A DNA stretch of 55,823 nt from an uncultured Lachnospiraceae bacterium (GCA_902788555.1 CADAKQ010000016.1:1-55823); one strand, 5' to 3'; shown: positions 29,334 to 38,448, numbered from the stretch's first letter. Made by a program: numbers and translations. Notes: generated by a model from the sequence alone, not told the origin.

Positions 29334-31147
29334 GTTGAAAATACCTCCTTAGCTTTTACCTGTTTTTTAACACCGAGTGTGAACATAGGTGAGAATGCAT
29401 ATCCCTCTCTTATGTAACAATCAGCCTCCTTAGACTCTGTCTTAAGCGAAACCTTTGTCTCTATGGCAGGTATGACTGCTTCGGCAGTTGTTGCGCCCTG
29501 CACATCTGCTTCACGGCACTTATATGCATAATCAATGCTCTTTTCCTCCGAGCCACCCTTAACCTTAAGTGTAATACCCGTCATATCTTCAGGATACTCC
29601 GTGGTTCCGTAGCAGGCTACCATATATTCATTTAAGGTAACCTCCGCATCAGGATTGCTCATTTCTAAGATATTTCTTTCTATCTGTATATCTGATGAGC
29701 CCTCCTTAAATATAACCTTAGTCTGAAGCTTAACCGTCAAATCATAAAACTCTATATCAACCGGATCAAGAGTAAGAGTTCTTACTCCGTTTTCCTCCGA
29801 AAAGCTTGCATGGGTTCTGCACTGGCATAAATCAACCTCTTCGCCATTATAGGAAAGCTTCGCACTTCTTACGGTACCCTCACCTGCATAATGTGTAAAA
29901 TATCCTGCTCTGTATTTTTCCTGTATAAGGAAAGGATAGGATGCATCCTGAACATGCTTTGTTCCTATACCAACCTCCCACTTAAGTTTAGCAGCATAAG
30001 GTCTAAGGTCAACGATAGCTCCACCCTGATCCATATTTACACAAGCTCTCATATATGGGTCAACATACCAGAAAAGCTGCTTGTTTGAACCATATAAAAT
30101 GTCCTTCCAAAGAGCACATTCAGGTTCGGTGTAATGCTTGTTTGCACGATAGAAATCTGCAAACTCAGCCATAGTCATATCAACAAGCTCTCCCTTTTTC
30201 TTAAGCTCTCCATAGTAAGCCATACCGTCCTCATAGGACTTCTTGAGAAGCTCATACGGTTGCTCCCAGCGGCCCATCTTGTTAAGCCAGCCCGGTCCAA
30301 CAAACATCATATTATAAGAATATCCGTTATTGTATTTTGCAAGATGTCTGTACTGGTCAATCAGGTTATAAAGATACGGATATTCCCAGGTCTTAGTATC
30401 GTAAATCATACCACGAAGTACATTCTGCGGATGAGTACCGAAGTTTGAACCGTTTCCGTCATAGCATGCAAGCAAATCTCTTGAAAGATGAGGTATGGCA
30501 ACTATACCGCTGTCCTCCTCTTCATTTGCTGCAGGTGCATGAGTATTCTGCTTGGAAGGTATCCAAGGTGCCCATGGTCCTCCGTCAAACAAGGTATACC
30601 AGGAATTATTGCAGGTATGATATGCCTTTGGTCCTTCCTCCCAGCAGGTAGCCACGGCACATTTTACCATCGGGTACTTTTCCTTTATGTAATTGGTAAG
30701 GTCTGCATCCATATAGTAGGAGCCTGTTGACTCAGGATAAAATCCGAACCTCTCGTAGAACTTACCGAATACATCATCTACTATCTGCTTTTTGTCCTCC
30801 ATATCAAACATCCAGATACAGAAATCCTTAGTCTTATATTTCTCACGGAATTCCTTACAAGGAAGTCCGAGCAGAGAAAGTGCTATCTCGTCTCCATATT
30901 TCTCGTGATGCTCCTTTGCAAGCTCGCATGCCTCATCATTGAAAAGTGAAGCATATGTCATCTGAATAGTAGTCTTAAGACCATTTTTATGCGCAGTCTC
31001 CTGCTGAAATTTGAATATATCGAGAGACTCTGTAAGAAGAGCCTTTCTGCCTATATCCTCCGCCTTGCCGTGTCCGGTTACCTTTTCGGCATACTCAGGA
31101 ACCATCTCAGGACGGTGTATAATATTTACTGCAAATGTTTTTTCCAT
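29306..31147 (-). CDS. Unassigned 613-aa protein, candidate glycoside-active enzyme
   Basis: A cytoplasmic protein (no signal) I cannot place in a named family. The first about 370 residues look like an alpha/beta barrel of the GH57/GH38/NodB style (FAVNIIHRPEMVPEYA, FYPESTGSYYMDADLTNY, CAVATCWEEGPKAYHTCNN, DGGPWAPWIPSKQNTHAPA, PHLSRDLLACYDGNG), rich in Trp, His, Asp and Glu as in a sugar site; the last about 220 look like a beta-sandwich (DLTVKLQTKVIFKEGSSD, LNEYMVACYGTTEYPEDM). Start at ATG 31147: AGGAGA lies 11 nt upstream; an 18-codon longer frame has no better RBS. It lies 57 nt after the permease gene and overlaps the zinc-ribbon gene. Role in galacto-oligosaccharide breakdown is inferred from context. 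Confidence 0.7.
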   Translation of the reverse strand: MEKTFAVNIIHRPEMVPEYAEKVTGHGKAEDIGRKALLTESLDIFKFQQETAHKNGLKTTIQMTYASLFNDEACELAKEHHEKYGDEIALSLLGLPCKEFREKYKTKDFCIWMFDMEDKKQIVDDVFGKFYERFGFYPESTGSYYMDADLTNYIKEKYPMVKCAVATCWEEGPKAYHTCNNSWYTLFDGGPWAPWIPSKQNTHAPAANEEEDSGIVAIPHLSRDLLACYDGNGSNFGTHPQNVLRGMIYDTKTWEYPYLYNLIDQYRHLAKYNNGYSYNMMFVGPGWLNKMGRWEQPYELLKKSYEDGMAYYGELKKKGELVDMTMAEFADFYRANKHYTEPECALWKDILYGSNKQLFWYVDPYMRACVNMDQGGAIVDLRPYAAKLKWEVGIGTKHVQDASYPFLIQEKYRAGYFTHYAGEGTVRSAKLSYNGEEVDLCQCRTHASFSEENGVRTLTLDPVDIEFYDLTVKLQTKVIFKEGSSDIQIERNILEMSNPDAEVTLNEYMVACYGTTEYPEDMTGITLKVKGGSEEKSIDYAYKCREADVQGATTAEAVIPAIETKVSLKTESKEADCYIREGYAFSPMFTLGVKKQVKAKEVFSTWLKVEKAN

Positions 31148-31204
31148 TATTATTAATCTCCTATATGTTTTGCCACTTGGATAATCCAAACGGCAGAGCA
31201 TTTA

Positions 31205-32056
31205 TTAACCCTTTACCGAACCGCCGGTTACACCTTCTACATAGTACTTCTGCATGATTATGAAGAGTATTGATATAGGAATAGATACCAAAAGTCCTCC
31301 TGCACAGAATACCGAGAAGTAGTTGTTTACAAGTGAACGGTTCAGCATATTGTAAAGACCGATAGCTACTGTCCAGTCGCTGGATATGCCTGAGTTAAGC
31401 ATAAGCTTTGCAAGTACGAAGTCACCCCATGGTATGAGGAACGAGCTTATAATCTGATAAACTATAATCGGCTTGCAAAGAGGAATTACGACCTTAATAA
31501 AAATTGTAAACTCCGATGCTCCCTCAACCTTCGCTGCCTCTCTTAAGGAAGCCGGTATGGTATCCATAAATCCCTTTACGATTAGATACCCGAGTCCCGA
31601 ACCGGCCGAGTAAACTATAATCATACCGAGGTGGCTGTTGGTAAGTCCGATAGACTTCATAACAAAGTAAACAGCTATCATCGAAAGTACGCCCGGGAAC
31701 ATATTCAAGATAAGTGAAAATGTCATTATCTTCTTTCTTCCCTTAAATCGCATACAACTGAATGCGTAGCTTACCATAAGTACAAATATAGTTGAGATGA
31801 TACATGTAAATATGGCTATAACAAGTGTATTCTTAAACCATGTCATGTATTGCACAACCGAGTCCGGATGTAAAAATATCTTCTTGAAATTATCAAGTGA
31901 CCATGAGGTCGGGAAGAAATGCGCCTTATTTATTCCCGGATATCCCGAGAATGCCGTTACAACAAGCCATAGTATCGGAACAAGCCATATAACAACGAGT
32001 AGTGCCAAAAAAATATGTGAAACTATTGAACCTATAATCTTTTTTGTTTTCGCCAT
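31205..32056 (-). CDS. ganQ: Galacto-oligosaccharide ABC permease, MalG/GanQ type
   Basis: A 283-aa binding-protein-dependent permease with six predicted helices and the EAA loop REAAKVEGASEFTIFIKVVIPLCKP (ATPase contact). C-terminal VEGVTGGSVKG is typical of MalG homologues. Its ATG overlaps the upstream permease stop (TAATG), so the two subunits are translationally coupled, with GAGGAGG as RBS. The gene set around it points to beta-galactan oligomers as substrate, as for GanQ of Bacillus; the symbol is by context. Confidence 0.88.
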   Translation of the reverse strand: MAKTKKIIGSIVSHIFLALLVVIWLVPILWLVVTAFSGYPGINKAHFFPTSWSLDNFKKIFLHPDSVVQYMTWFKNTLVIAIFTCIISTIFVLMVSYAFSCMRFKGRKKIMTFSLILNMFPGVLSMIAVYFVMKSIGLTNSHLGMIIVYSAGSGLGYLIVKGFMDTIPASLREAAKVEGASEFTIFIKVVIPLCKPIIVYQIISSFLIPWGDFVLAKLMLNSGISSDWTVAIGLYNMLNRSLVNNYFSVFCAGGLLVSIPISILFIIMQKYYVEGVTGGSVKG

Positions 32057-33528
32057 TATTGATACTCCTCCTCTCTGTCTCCTGCGATAAGCTTGGAGAA
32101 TGATATAATCGTAAATACCGCACAGATTATAAATACTATGATACCTATAACGGATGCCATCTTGTAGTTATAGTATTCATTTGTAAGCCTGAACAACCAC
32201 GTTACAAGAAGGTCAACCTCCTTGGCATTTGCATTTGCAAGTGCCTGATCCGGTGTAATATATACATCCTGAGTCAAAAGGTAAATTACGTTGAAGTTAT
32301 TAATATTCTTTACAAAGTCTGTTATAAGTGCAGGTCCCTGAATAAATAATACATACGGCATGGTTATCTTCCAGAAAATCTTCCACTTGCTTGCACCGTC
32401 AATTCTTGCACTCTCAAGCTGGTCGGTAGGTATATTCATAAGAACACCGGTTGCAATCAGCATCTGATATGGTATACCAACCCAGATATTTATAATTACT
32501 ATCATGAACTTAGCCCAGTGCGGATCGGTTAAAAACGGTATATAATTAAGATGCGAACTTACAAGTCCGATAGATTTAAGCCAGTCTGTAAATCCGATGT
32601 TGGAACAGATAGTATTTACTATGCCCTGGTCACCGAAGAAGTTTCTTACAAGAAGAAGGGTTACAAACTGCGGTACTGCTATCGCTACTATGAATAAGCT
32701 TCTCCACATCTTAGGAAGCTTTGTTGTTTTCTTATTTATTAGCATAGCAAGAAGTATACCGCCTATAAAGGTTGTGAGTGTTGCAAGAACCGCCCATGTA
32801 AGTGTCCATCCGAGTATCTTCTTAAATGCATATCCAAAATAGTTACCCATGCCTTCGGTAAACAGCTTCTTAAAGTTTGAAAAACCAACCCAGTCAAGAA
32901 GCTTATTAGGCGGCATATGATTCTGGTCGTAATTTGTAAATGCTATTGCTATAAGAACAAATATAGGAATAACATTCATAAGAATAATTCCAAGAGTCGG
33001 AAGACTTAAAAGTGTAAGATGGAATTTGTTTCCCACAATTGACTTAACATTTTCTTTATTGGTTTCAATATGCTGTCCGAATTCCTTCTGCTTCTGAAGC
33101 TCATAACAGGCCTTTATGTTATAAATGTAAAAGAGAATAAAACATACAATAATAAATAAGGCTATTATGGAATTGAGAAGAATAAGGAATGAATTATCAT
33201 AGTCATTAACTGTCTGCTGCATGGTAAGAGGGTCAAACACAGCTTCTCTTTGAACCGTTCCTAAGGTGCCGAATTTAGCAAGATTAGGAGCCGCATAAAA
33301 GATACACATAATTATGAAAGCTATTTCAATAAGTGTAACAAAGATTCCTTTAAGCCACTGCCCCTTAAATGTGTAACCTGCACCCATGAACAGAAGTGAG
33401 CATTTTACTCCGGCATCGCCCTTTACTACAGCTTTGCCAAAATCCGCAAAATACCTGCCTATACCCTTGAAGAAATTTGCAAAGCCCCTGCCCATGGCCT
33501 TGAACGGATTTTTCTTTTCTTCTTTCAT
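32056..33528 (-). CDS. ganP: Galacto-oligosaccharide ABC permease, MalF/GanP type
   Basis: A 490-aa permease, longer than MalG because of an N-terminal extension: residues 1-40 amphipathic/basic, then two helices (about 60-85 and 115-140) before the main MalF-like helices from about 170. EAA loop LESARIDGASKWKIFWKITMP near residue 410. Start is the ATG at 33528 with AGGAGA at 7 nt; 17 more codons in frame lack an RBS and overlap the hairpin. Partner of the MalG-type subunit immediately downstream. No ATP-binding subunit is encoded in this locus, so a shared MsmX-like ATPase elsewhere is expected. Confidence 0.88.
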   Translation of the reverse strand: MKEEKKNPFKAMGRGFANFFKGIGRYFADFGKAVVKGDAGVKCSLLFMGAGYTFKGQWLKGIFVTLIEIAFIIMCIFYAAPNLAKFGTLGTVQREAVFDPLTMQQTVNDYDNSFLILLNSIIALFIIVCFILFYIYNIKACYELQKQKEFGQHIETNKENVKSIVGNKFHLTLLSLPTLGIILMNVIPIFVLIAIAFTNYDQNHMPPNKLLDWVGFSNFKKLFTEGMGNYFGYAFKKILGWTLTWAVLATLTTFIGGILLAMLINKKTTKLPKMWRSLFIVAIAVPQFVTLLLVRNFFGDQGIVNTICSNIGFTDWLKSIGLVSSHLNYIPFLTDPHWAKFMIVIINIWVGIPYQMLIATGVLMNIPTDQLESARIDGASKWKIFWKITMPYVLFIQGPALITDFVKNINNFNVIYLLTQDVYITPDQALANANAKEVDLLVTWLFRLTNEYYNYKMASVIGIIVFIICAVFTIISFSKLIAGDREEEYQ

Positions 33529-33561
33529 GACATCTCCTCTTTTCTTATATTTTTTGAAAAT

Positions 33562-33604
33562 AATAGCCCCAGACGCCATCCGGCGGATGATGTATGAGGC
33601 TATT
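33562..33604 (-). promoter_or_regulatory. Intercistronic hairpin between binding protein and permeases
   Basis: Outer stem AATAGCC/GGCTATT (33562-33568 with 33598-33604) and inner stem CATCC/GGATG (33577-33581 with 33585-33589) lie in the 145-nt gap after the solute-binding-protein gene. No T run follows on the minus strand. Such hairpins commonly make the binding protein more abundant than the permeases by protecting its mRNA or attenuating read-through. Confidence 0.65.
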
Positions 33605-33673
33605 AGTTATTTGGGTTTTTTTGTTTTTATTTTTTTTCGTGAATCATTTTTATTTTTTATATACGTTTTGTAA

Positions 33674-34972
33674 TTACTGTACAGGAGCAGTTATACCTTC
33701 AACTGCATTGTCAAGTAATGTCTGAAGGTCTGTACCATCAGGATTTCCTGAGATAAGTGTAAGTCCAAGAGTATTTGCCGGCTCCCAGTAGTTGCCGCCA
33801 ACTCTCTGTGGTACTGCATAATCAGCCTGCTTAGCAAGTGCTGCTATTGCAGGATTTGACTGTACATCACTTGAAGCTGCTGCATTTGCATTTGCAGGGC
33901 CAAGGCTTCTTGCATTAAATCTTGCTACCTGATTTTCTTCGTTAGTTAAGAACTCAGCGAGAATCATAGCCCAACCAACGTTCTTAGAGTGTGAATTAAC
34001 ACCGATTAACTTGTATCCTGAGAAAGATGCCATCTGTACCTGCTTACCTGCTACAGTATAAGTAGGAAGCTTAGTTGCTGCATAGTTATCACCCCATGCT
34101 GCCTTGATTGTATCTGCATTCCATGTACCGCTTACTGCTGCTGCGATTTTGCCTTCTGTTACGCCTGTTACGATATCTGCATCATTTGCATTTACAAATG
34201 CGCTTGACTTTCCTATGTCGATAATTGCCTGAGCTACGTCAGTTGCTCCGTCTGCATTCCAAGTACATGAATTAGTTACACCATCATCATTAAGAGTTAC
34301 ATCATAACCTGCACCCTTAAAGAATGAGTAGTTATACCAAGCACCTGAAACCTCCATAGCAACCTGCTTGCCTGCTGCACCTGCAACCTCAAGCATCTTG
34401 TCAAGTGTCTCAACATCTGAATCTGAGAATACTGATTTGTCATAGTATAAGAAGTAACCGTTATCAGCTGTCATTGGGTAAGCGTAAAGCTTTCCGTCCA
34501 TAGAAGCTGCTTCAACAGCTCCTGCTAAGGTCTCAGCCTTTACATCATAAGTATAAGTGCTTACAACCTCCTGAAGTGCACCTGCATTTACAAGCTCGTT
34601 CATCTGGTCATCTGCAAAAGTAAACACATCTGCTGCTGCCTCGATATCTGTTAAAACTGTATCCTTTGCATCTGCCTCCGAACATGCACCAAGCTTGATA
34701 TCAAATGTTATGTCAGGATATTCCTTTTTGAAATCATCGATAAGTCCCTGAGTAAAATCCTGATCCTCTTCTGATGCCCAAACAGTAAGTGAAACAGTTC
34801 CTTCTGTTGCAGATATAAGATTGTCAACTGCTTCCTGATTTACTCCGCTGTTTGAGCCGGTTGTTCCTGATGAAGATGAAGAATCATTTTTCTTTTCATC
34901 CTTACCACAGCCTGTTAAACATCCGGCAACTAAGGTTGTCGCCATAGCTAACGCTAAAAATTTCTTTTTCAT
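33674..34972 (-). CDS. ganS: Galacto-oligosaccharide ABC solute-binding lipoprotein
   Basis: A 432-aa type 1 extracellular sugar-binding protein (MalE-like) with a lipoprotein signal; Cys18 (LVAGC) or Cys22 (CLTGC) could be lipidated. A Ser/Gly-rich linker (about 28-45) leads to SLTVWASEEDQDFTQGLIDDFKKEYPDI and KIAAAVSGTWNADTIKAAWGDNY, both usual in this family. First gene of the operon, directly behind a LacI-type operator/promoter and a GGGAGG RBS. Substrate assignment to galactan oligomers follows from GH53/GH42 neighbours; it could also bind other beta-galactosides. Confidence 0.9.
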   Translation of the reverse strand: MKKKFLALAMATTLVAGCLTGCGKDEKKNDSSSSSGTTGSNSGVNQEAVDNLISATEGTVSLTVWASEEDQDFTQGLIDDFKKEYPDITFDIKLGACSEADAKDTVLTDIEAAADVFTFADDQMNELVNAGALQEVVSTYTYDVKAETLAGAVEAASMDGKLYAYPMTADNGYFLYYDKSVFSDSDVETLDKMLEVAGAAGKQVAMEVSGAWYNYSFFKGAGYDVTLNDDGVTNSCTWNADGATDVAQAIIDIGKSSAFVNANDADIVTGVTEGKIAAAVSGTWNADTIKAAWGDNYAATKLPTYTVAGKQVQMASFSGYKLIGVNSHSKNVGWAMILAEFLTNEENQVARFNARSLGPANANAAASSDVQSNPAIAALAKQADYAVPQRVGGNYWEPANTLGLTLISGNPDGTDLQTLLDNAVEGITAPVQ

Positions 34973-35045
34973 TCTTTTACCTCCCTTGGGATTATTGTTT
35001 CATCCCTGTTTAGTTTTTATTGTTTCGAATCCGGCGCAACTTATA

Positions 35046-35063
35046 TGCGCAACCGGTTGTTCA
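35046..35063. promoter_or_regulatory. LacI-family operator at the galactan operon promoter
   Basis: An 18-bp site TGCGCAACCGGTTGTTCA with the perfect palindromic core CAACCGGTTG. It begins 7 nt past the -10 of the operon promoter, over the expected transcription start. The same sequence with one change (A for G in the core) lies in the GH42/lacI control region. A further GCGCAAC half-site is at 35034-35040. Confidence 0.82.
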
Positions 35064-35070
35064 TAATATG

Positions 35071-35099
35071 AAGATACCACAAGTCAATACGAATGTCAA
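35071..35099 (-). promoter_or_regulatory. Galactan operon promoter
   Basis: Minus strand TTGACA (35094-35099), 17-nt spacer, TATCTT (35071-35076). The -35 is consensus. The operator downstream overlaps the start site, so repressor binding should block initiation. Confidence 0.75.
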
Positions 35100-35173
35100 C
35101 CCACTTTTTAAACTTTTTTCTTCTTTTTATTTATGATTAATTATTCTTATTTATGACTATCGGATTTGATTTA

Positions 35174-36178
35174 TTATTGAGTAGAGCCTTTTAGCAAAAC
35201 ATCATAGCTTAGTAAAAGCTTATTCTGAACAGTCCTGCCTTCAATCCTGTCAAATAATACCTTACATGCGGTTGCGCCAAGCTCCTTTGGATCATAACTG
35301 AGTGTGGTTATTGCCGGCTGGTTATTTTCAAGGATTGCACTGTTATAAAAGGACGCCACCTTTATATCACTCGGAATTTCAACTCCATCCTTTTTTAATT
35401 TTGCAAGCACATTTGCGCATATTCCGTCATCCATACACACAAGACATTCAGCACCGTTTCTTAATGCATCATCAACCGCTCTCTCAATACTTAGGGCATC
35501 ATCACTTCCGATATAGATAAGCTTTTCGTCCGGCTCAATCCCCTGTTCCTTTAACCCGAGCATAAAGCCATCCCTTCTGGTACGATTAACTACATGGTTA
35601 AGACTTCCTCCTATAAGAGCAAATTTTTTTATACCCTTCATAACAAGAATTGATGTAAGCTCTTTACAGGCTTTTATATGATCATTATCCACCTGAGTTA
35701 TATTTTTTATCTCAGTACTGCCTATTACAACAAAAGGAACTCCGCTCTTTTTTAAATATTCAACACTTAAATCATTCACAAGTGTTCTACCCAGAATTGC
35801 TCCATCAACCTTTTTATTGGTTATTATTCTCTTCAATTGATTAATATTATCATCGTATACCATAGATATGAGAATATCATAATTAAATCCCCCTGCAACA
35901 TCCGCTATTCCCATCATACACCTTTGAAAAAAAGGCAGCTCCGTAGCAACAGAATCTGCCGGAGTTACCCAGCATATGTTGTAGGTTTTTGATTGCGCAA
36001 GTCCTTTAGCCATTGGATTAGGCACATAATTATTTTCCTCAATATATTTTAAAACCCTTTCCCTTGTCTCATTACCTATTCTTCCCTTTCCTGATATAGC
36101 ACGTGAAACCGTTGTTTTAGATATATTGAGTGCTTCCGCTATATCAGTTATGGTGAGATTGTTATTCACAACAGCCAT
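35174..36178 (-). CDS. LacI-family transcriptional repressor of the galactan locus
   Basis: A 334-aa regulator with an N-terminal HTH (ITDIAEALNISKTTVSRAISGKGRIG, about 9-35), the hinge helix PNPMAKGLAQSKT, and a periplasmic-binding-like sugar domain (GAILGR, KKFALIGG, ECLVCMDDGICANVLAKLK). It lies between the two promoters that carry matching operators, and one operator also overlaps its own promoter, implying autoregulation. Likely released by galactose or a galacto-oligosaccharide (inference). AAGGAGA RBS 8 nt before the ATG. Confidence 0.92.
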   Translation of the reverse strand: MAVVNNNLTITDIAEALNISKTTVSRAISGKGRIGNETRERVLKYIEENNYVPNPMAKGLAQSKTYNICWVTPADSVATELPFFQRCMMGIADVAGGFNYDILISMVYDDNINQLKRIITNKKVDGAILGRTLVNDLSVEYLKKSGVPFVVIGSTEIKNITQVDNDHIKACKELTSILVMKGIKKFALIGGSLNHVVNRTRRDGFMLGLKEQGIEPDEKLIYIGSDDALSIERAVDDALRNGAECLVCMDDGICANVLAKLKKDGVEIPSDIKVASFYNSAILENNQPAITTLSYDPKELGATACKVLFDRIEGRTVQNKLLLSYDVLLKGSTQ

Positions 36179-36214
36179 TTTTATAACTCTCCTTAAATTA
36201 AATCTTTTGCACTA

Positions 36215-36243
36215 TTTACAATACGAAAAAGTTATGTTATACT
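36215..36243 (+). promoter_or_regulatory. GH42 gene promoter
   Basis: Plus strand TTTACA (36215-36220), 17-nt spacer, TATACT (36238-36243), with the operator beginning only 3 nt after the -10. The leader to the ATG is about 115 nt. Confidence 0.72.
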
Positions 36244-36246
36244 TTG

Positions 36247-36264
36247 TGCGCAACCGATTGTTCA
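36247..36264. promoter_or_regulatory. LacI-family operator between lacI-type gene and GH42 gene
   Basis: TGCGCAACCGATTGTTCA, identical at 17 of 18 positions to the operator of the ABC/GH53 operon. It overlaps the start region of the plus-strand GH42 promoter and lies just downstream of the -10 of the divergent repressor promoter. A shorter palindrome TTGCGCAA (36283-36290) nearby may be an auxiliary site. Confidence 0.82.
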
Positions 36265-36269
36265 CTTTT

Positions 36270-36298
36270 AGACTATCACTAGTTGCGCAAACTGTCAA
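36270..36298 (-). promoter_or_regulatory. Promoter of the LacI-family repressor gene
   Basis: Minus strand TTGACA (36293-36298), 17-nt spacer containing TTGCGCAA, then TAGTCT (36270-36275). It fires through the shared operator at 36247-36264, which suggests autoregulation. Confidence 0.65.
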
Positions 36299-36365
36299 GA
36301 ACAAAATAATAAATGTGACAAGGCTCACGTCCTATGACACAAAAATGCAATGGAGGTTATTATAT

Positions 36366-38438
36366 ATGAAGACTAATGATTTTTTATTTGGAGCGGCTTA
36401 TTATGAAGAATATATGCCGTATGAACGTACAGAAAAAGATTTTAAGCTTATGAAAGAAGCCGGCATAAATGTGATACGAATAGCCGAGTCCACCTGGAGT
36501 ACATGGGAACCAAGCGACGGAGTTTTTGATTTTTCTCATCTTAAGCATATGCTTGAATGTGCCGAAAAGTATGATTTAAAGGTTATAATAGGTACCCCTA
36601 CCTACGCTATACCTTCATGGCTTGCAAAAAAATATCCGGATATCATGGCTTACGGAAAAAACGGACATGAACTTTACGGACACAGGCAGCTATTCGATAT
36701 AACCAATCCCGATTATCTAAGATATGCTGAAAGAATTATAAGAAAGCTTATGGAAGTGGTAAAGGACAGTCCACAGGTTATCGGTTATCAGCTTGACAAC
36801 GAAACACGCTCTGCCGGCGCCGCATCAGAGGCAACGCAGAAGCTTTTTGTTAAAAAGCTTATGAAGAAATATCCTGACATAGAAGAATTCAACCGCGAAT
36901 TCGGTCTTGATTATTGGAGTAACCGCATATCCTCATGGGAAGATTTTCCTGATATAAGAGGTACGATAAACGGTAGTCTGTCCGCAGCATATAAGAGGTT
37001 CCTGCGCGACTGCATAACCGATTTCCTTACATGGCAGGCAGGCATAGTACGCGAATATATGCGCGAAGGACAGTTCATCACTCATAATTTTGATTATTCA
37101 TGGTGTGGCTACTCAGTAGGTATACAACCTGAGGTAGACCAGCATTCCGCTGCTAAATGTATGGACATAGCAGGTTGTGATATATATCATCGCATGCAGG
37201 ACTATCTGGATGGTTCAACTATAACATTTGGCGGAGCCGTCGCCCGTTCATTAAAAAAGGGCAATTATCTTGTCCTTGAGACAGAAGCTCAGGGAAATGT
37301 CGAATGGCTTGCCTATCCGGGACAGCTTCGACTTTCAGCCTTTAGCCATATAGCTAACGGTGCAAGCAGTGTTATGTACTGGAACTGGCATTCCATTCAT
37401 AATGCAATTGAATCCTACTGGAAGGGAGTTTTAAGCCATGACCTTACACCTCATGCCACTTATGAAGAGATTAAGAATTTCAGACATGAACATATACCGA
37501 TTGAAGCTAAGATTAAGAACCTTAAGAAAAAACCATCTGTAGGAATTCTCGTTGATAATGCAAGTCTTACAGGACTTGATGAATTTCCTATAAGTGAAGA
37601 GCTTAATTATAATGCTATATTAAGATGGTTTGCGGATAGCTGCCATGAGATGAATATCGAATATGATTTGTTGTACAAGGAGGACATACTTAGCAAGAAT
37701 ATCTGTTTAGGTTCCGATGATGCTTCAGATTCAGAAAATGATACTTTAGGAAACAGTTATCTAAGTAAATACAAGCTCCTGATCGTTCCTGCTCTTTACT
37801 CAGCTTCGGATGATGTACTTCTTTGTATAAAGGATTATGTAAGAAGCGGCGGTCATCTCCTGCTGGGCTTTAAGAGTGCATTTTCCGATGACGAATTAAA
37901 GATTTATCACGATGCACAGCCTCATCTTCTGACAGACTGTATAGGCGCAACATATGATATGTTCACCATACCGAAGAATGTTAATATTAAATTCACTTTA
38001 GACAAATTCAATGCAGAAAATATATATCCGGCTAAAGAATGGATTGAGCTTGTAACTCCAACAACGGCTGATGTCTGGGCATACTATAATCATCAGTTTT
38101 GGGGTGATTATGCGGCGATTACCCACAATTCATACGGCGAGGGCACAGCCACATACATAGGATGTTATACCGAGAAAAAAGCTCTAAGGGCTGTCCTCAC
38201 TAAGCTTTGTCCTATAGCAGATATTCCTATGACCAGTCTGTGCCTGCCTATAATTAAAAAGACCGGAATTAATGAAGCGGGCAAATGCATAACCTTTTAC
38301 TTTAACTACTCTTCTGATGTTCAATCCTTTACATATGACGGTTCAGGTGGCACCGAGCTTTTAAGAAGCACTCCGATAGAATACGGCGAAACCGTAACAC
38401 TAAGACCTTGGGATTTAATTATAGTCGAAACAAAATAA
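36366..38438 (+). CDS. ganA: Beta-galactosidase (GH42)
   Basis: Intracellular enzyme releasing galactose from beta-1,4-galacto-oligosaccharides. The 690-aa length is usual for GH42. Catalytic acid/base is Glu146 (YQLDNET); the nucleophile is in VLETEAQGNVEW (Glu305, or less likely Glu307). Barrel to about residue 390, then a trimerisation-like Rossmann domain (SVGILVDNAS...LLLGFKSAF) and a C-terminal beta domain. Start: ATG at 36366 with GGAGG 8 nt upstream; an in-frame stretch further upstream covers promoter DNA and is not coding. The only plus-strand gene here, divergent from the repressor and sharing its operator with it. Symbol by homology of role to Bacillus GanA. Confidence 0.94.
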   Translation: MKTNDFLFGAAYYEEYMPYERTEKDFKLMKEAGINVIRIAESTWSTWEPSDGVFDFSHLKHMLECAEKYDLKVIIGTPTYAIPSWLAKKYPDIMAYGKNGHELYGHRQLFDITNPDYLRYAERIIRKLMEVVKDSPQVIGYQLDNETRSAGAASEATQKLFVKKLMKKYPDIEEFNREFGLDYWSNRISSWEDFPDIRGTINGSLSAAYKRFLRDCITDFLTWQAGIVREYMREGQFITHNFDYSWCGYSVGIQPEVDQHSAAKCMDIAGCDIYHRMQDYLDGSTITFGGAVARSLKKGNYLVLETEAQGNVEWLAYPGQLRLSAFSHIANGASSVMYWNWHSIHNAIESYWKGVLSHDLTPHATYEEIKNFRHEHIPIEAKIKNLKKKPSVGILVDNASLTGLDEFPISEELNYNAILRWFADSCHEMNIEYDLLYKEDILSKNICLGSDDASDSENDTLGNSYLSKYKLLIVPALYSASDDVLLCIKDYVRSGGHLLLGFKSAFSDDELKIYHDAQPHLLTDCIGATYDMFTIPKNVNIKFTLDKFNAENIYPAKEWIELVTPTTADVWAYYNHQFWGDYAAITHNSYGEGTATYIGCYTEKKALRAVLTKLCPIADIPMTSLCLPIIKKTGINEAGKCITFYFNYSSDVQSFTYDGSGGTELLRSTPIEYGETVTLRPWDLIIVETK

Positions 38439-38448
38439 AAGATAAAAC

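Noticed and set aside
36126-36365. An in-frame upstream extension of the GH42 gene.
   Set aside because: It covers the lacI-type gene start, promoters and operator; ATG 36366 has GGAGG and begins the conserved GH42 N-terminus.
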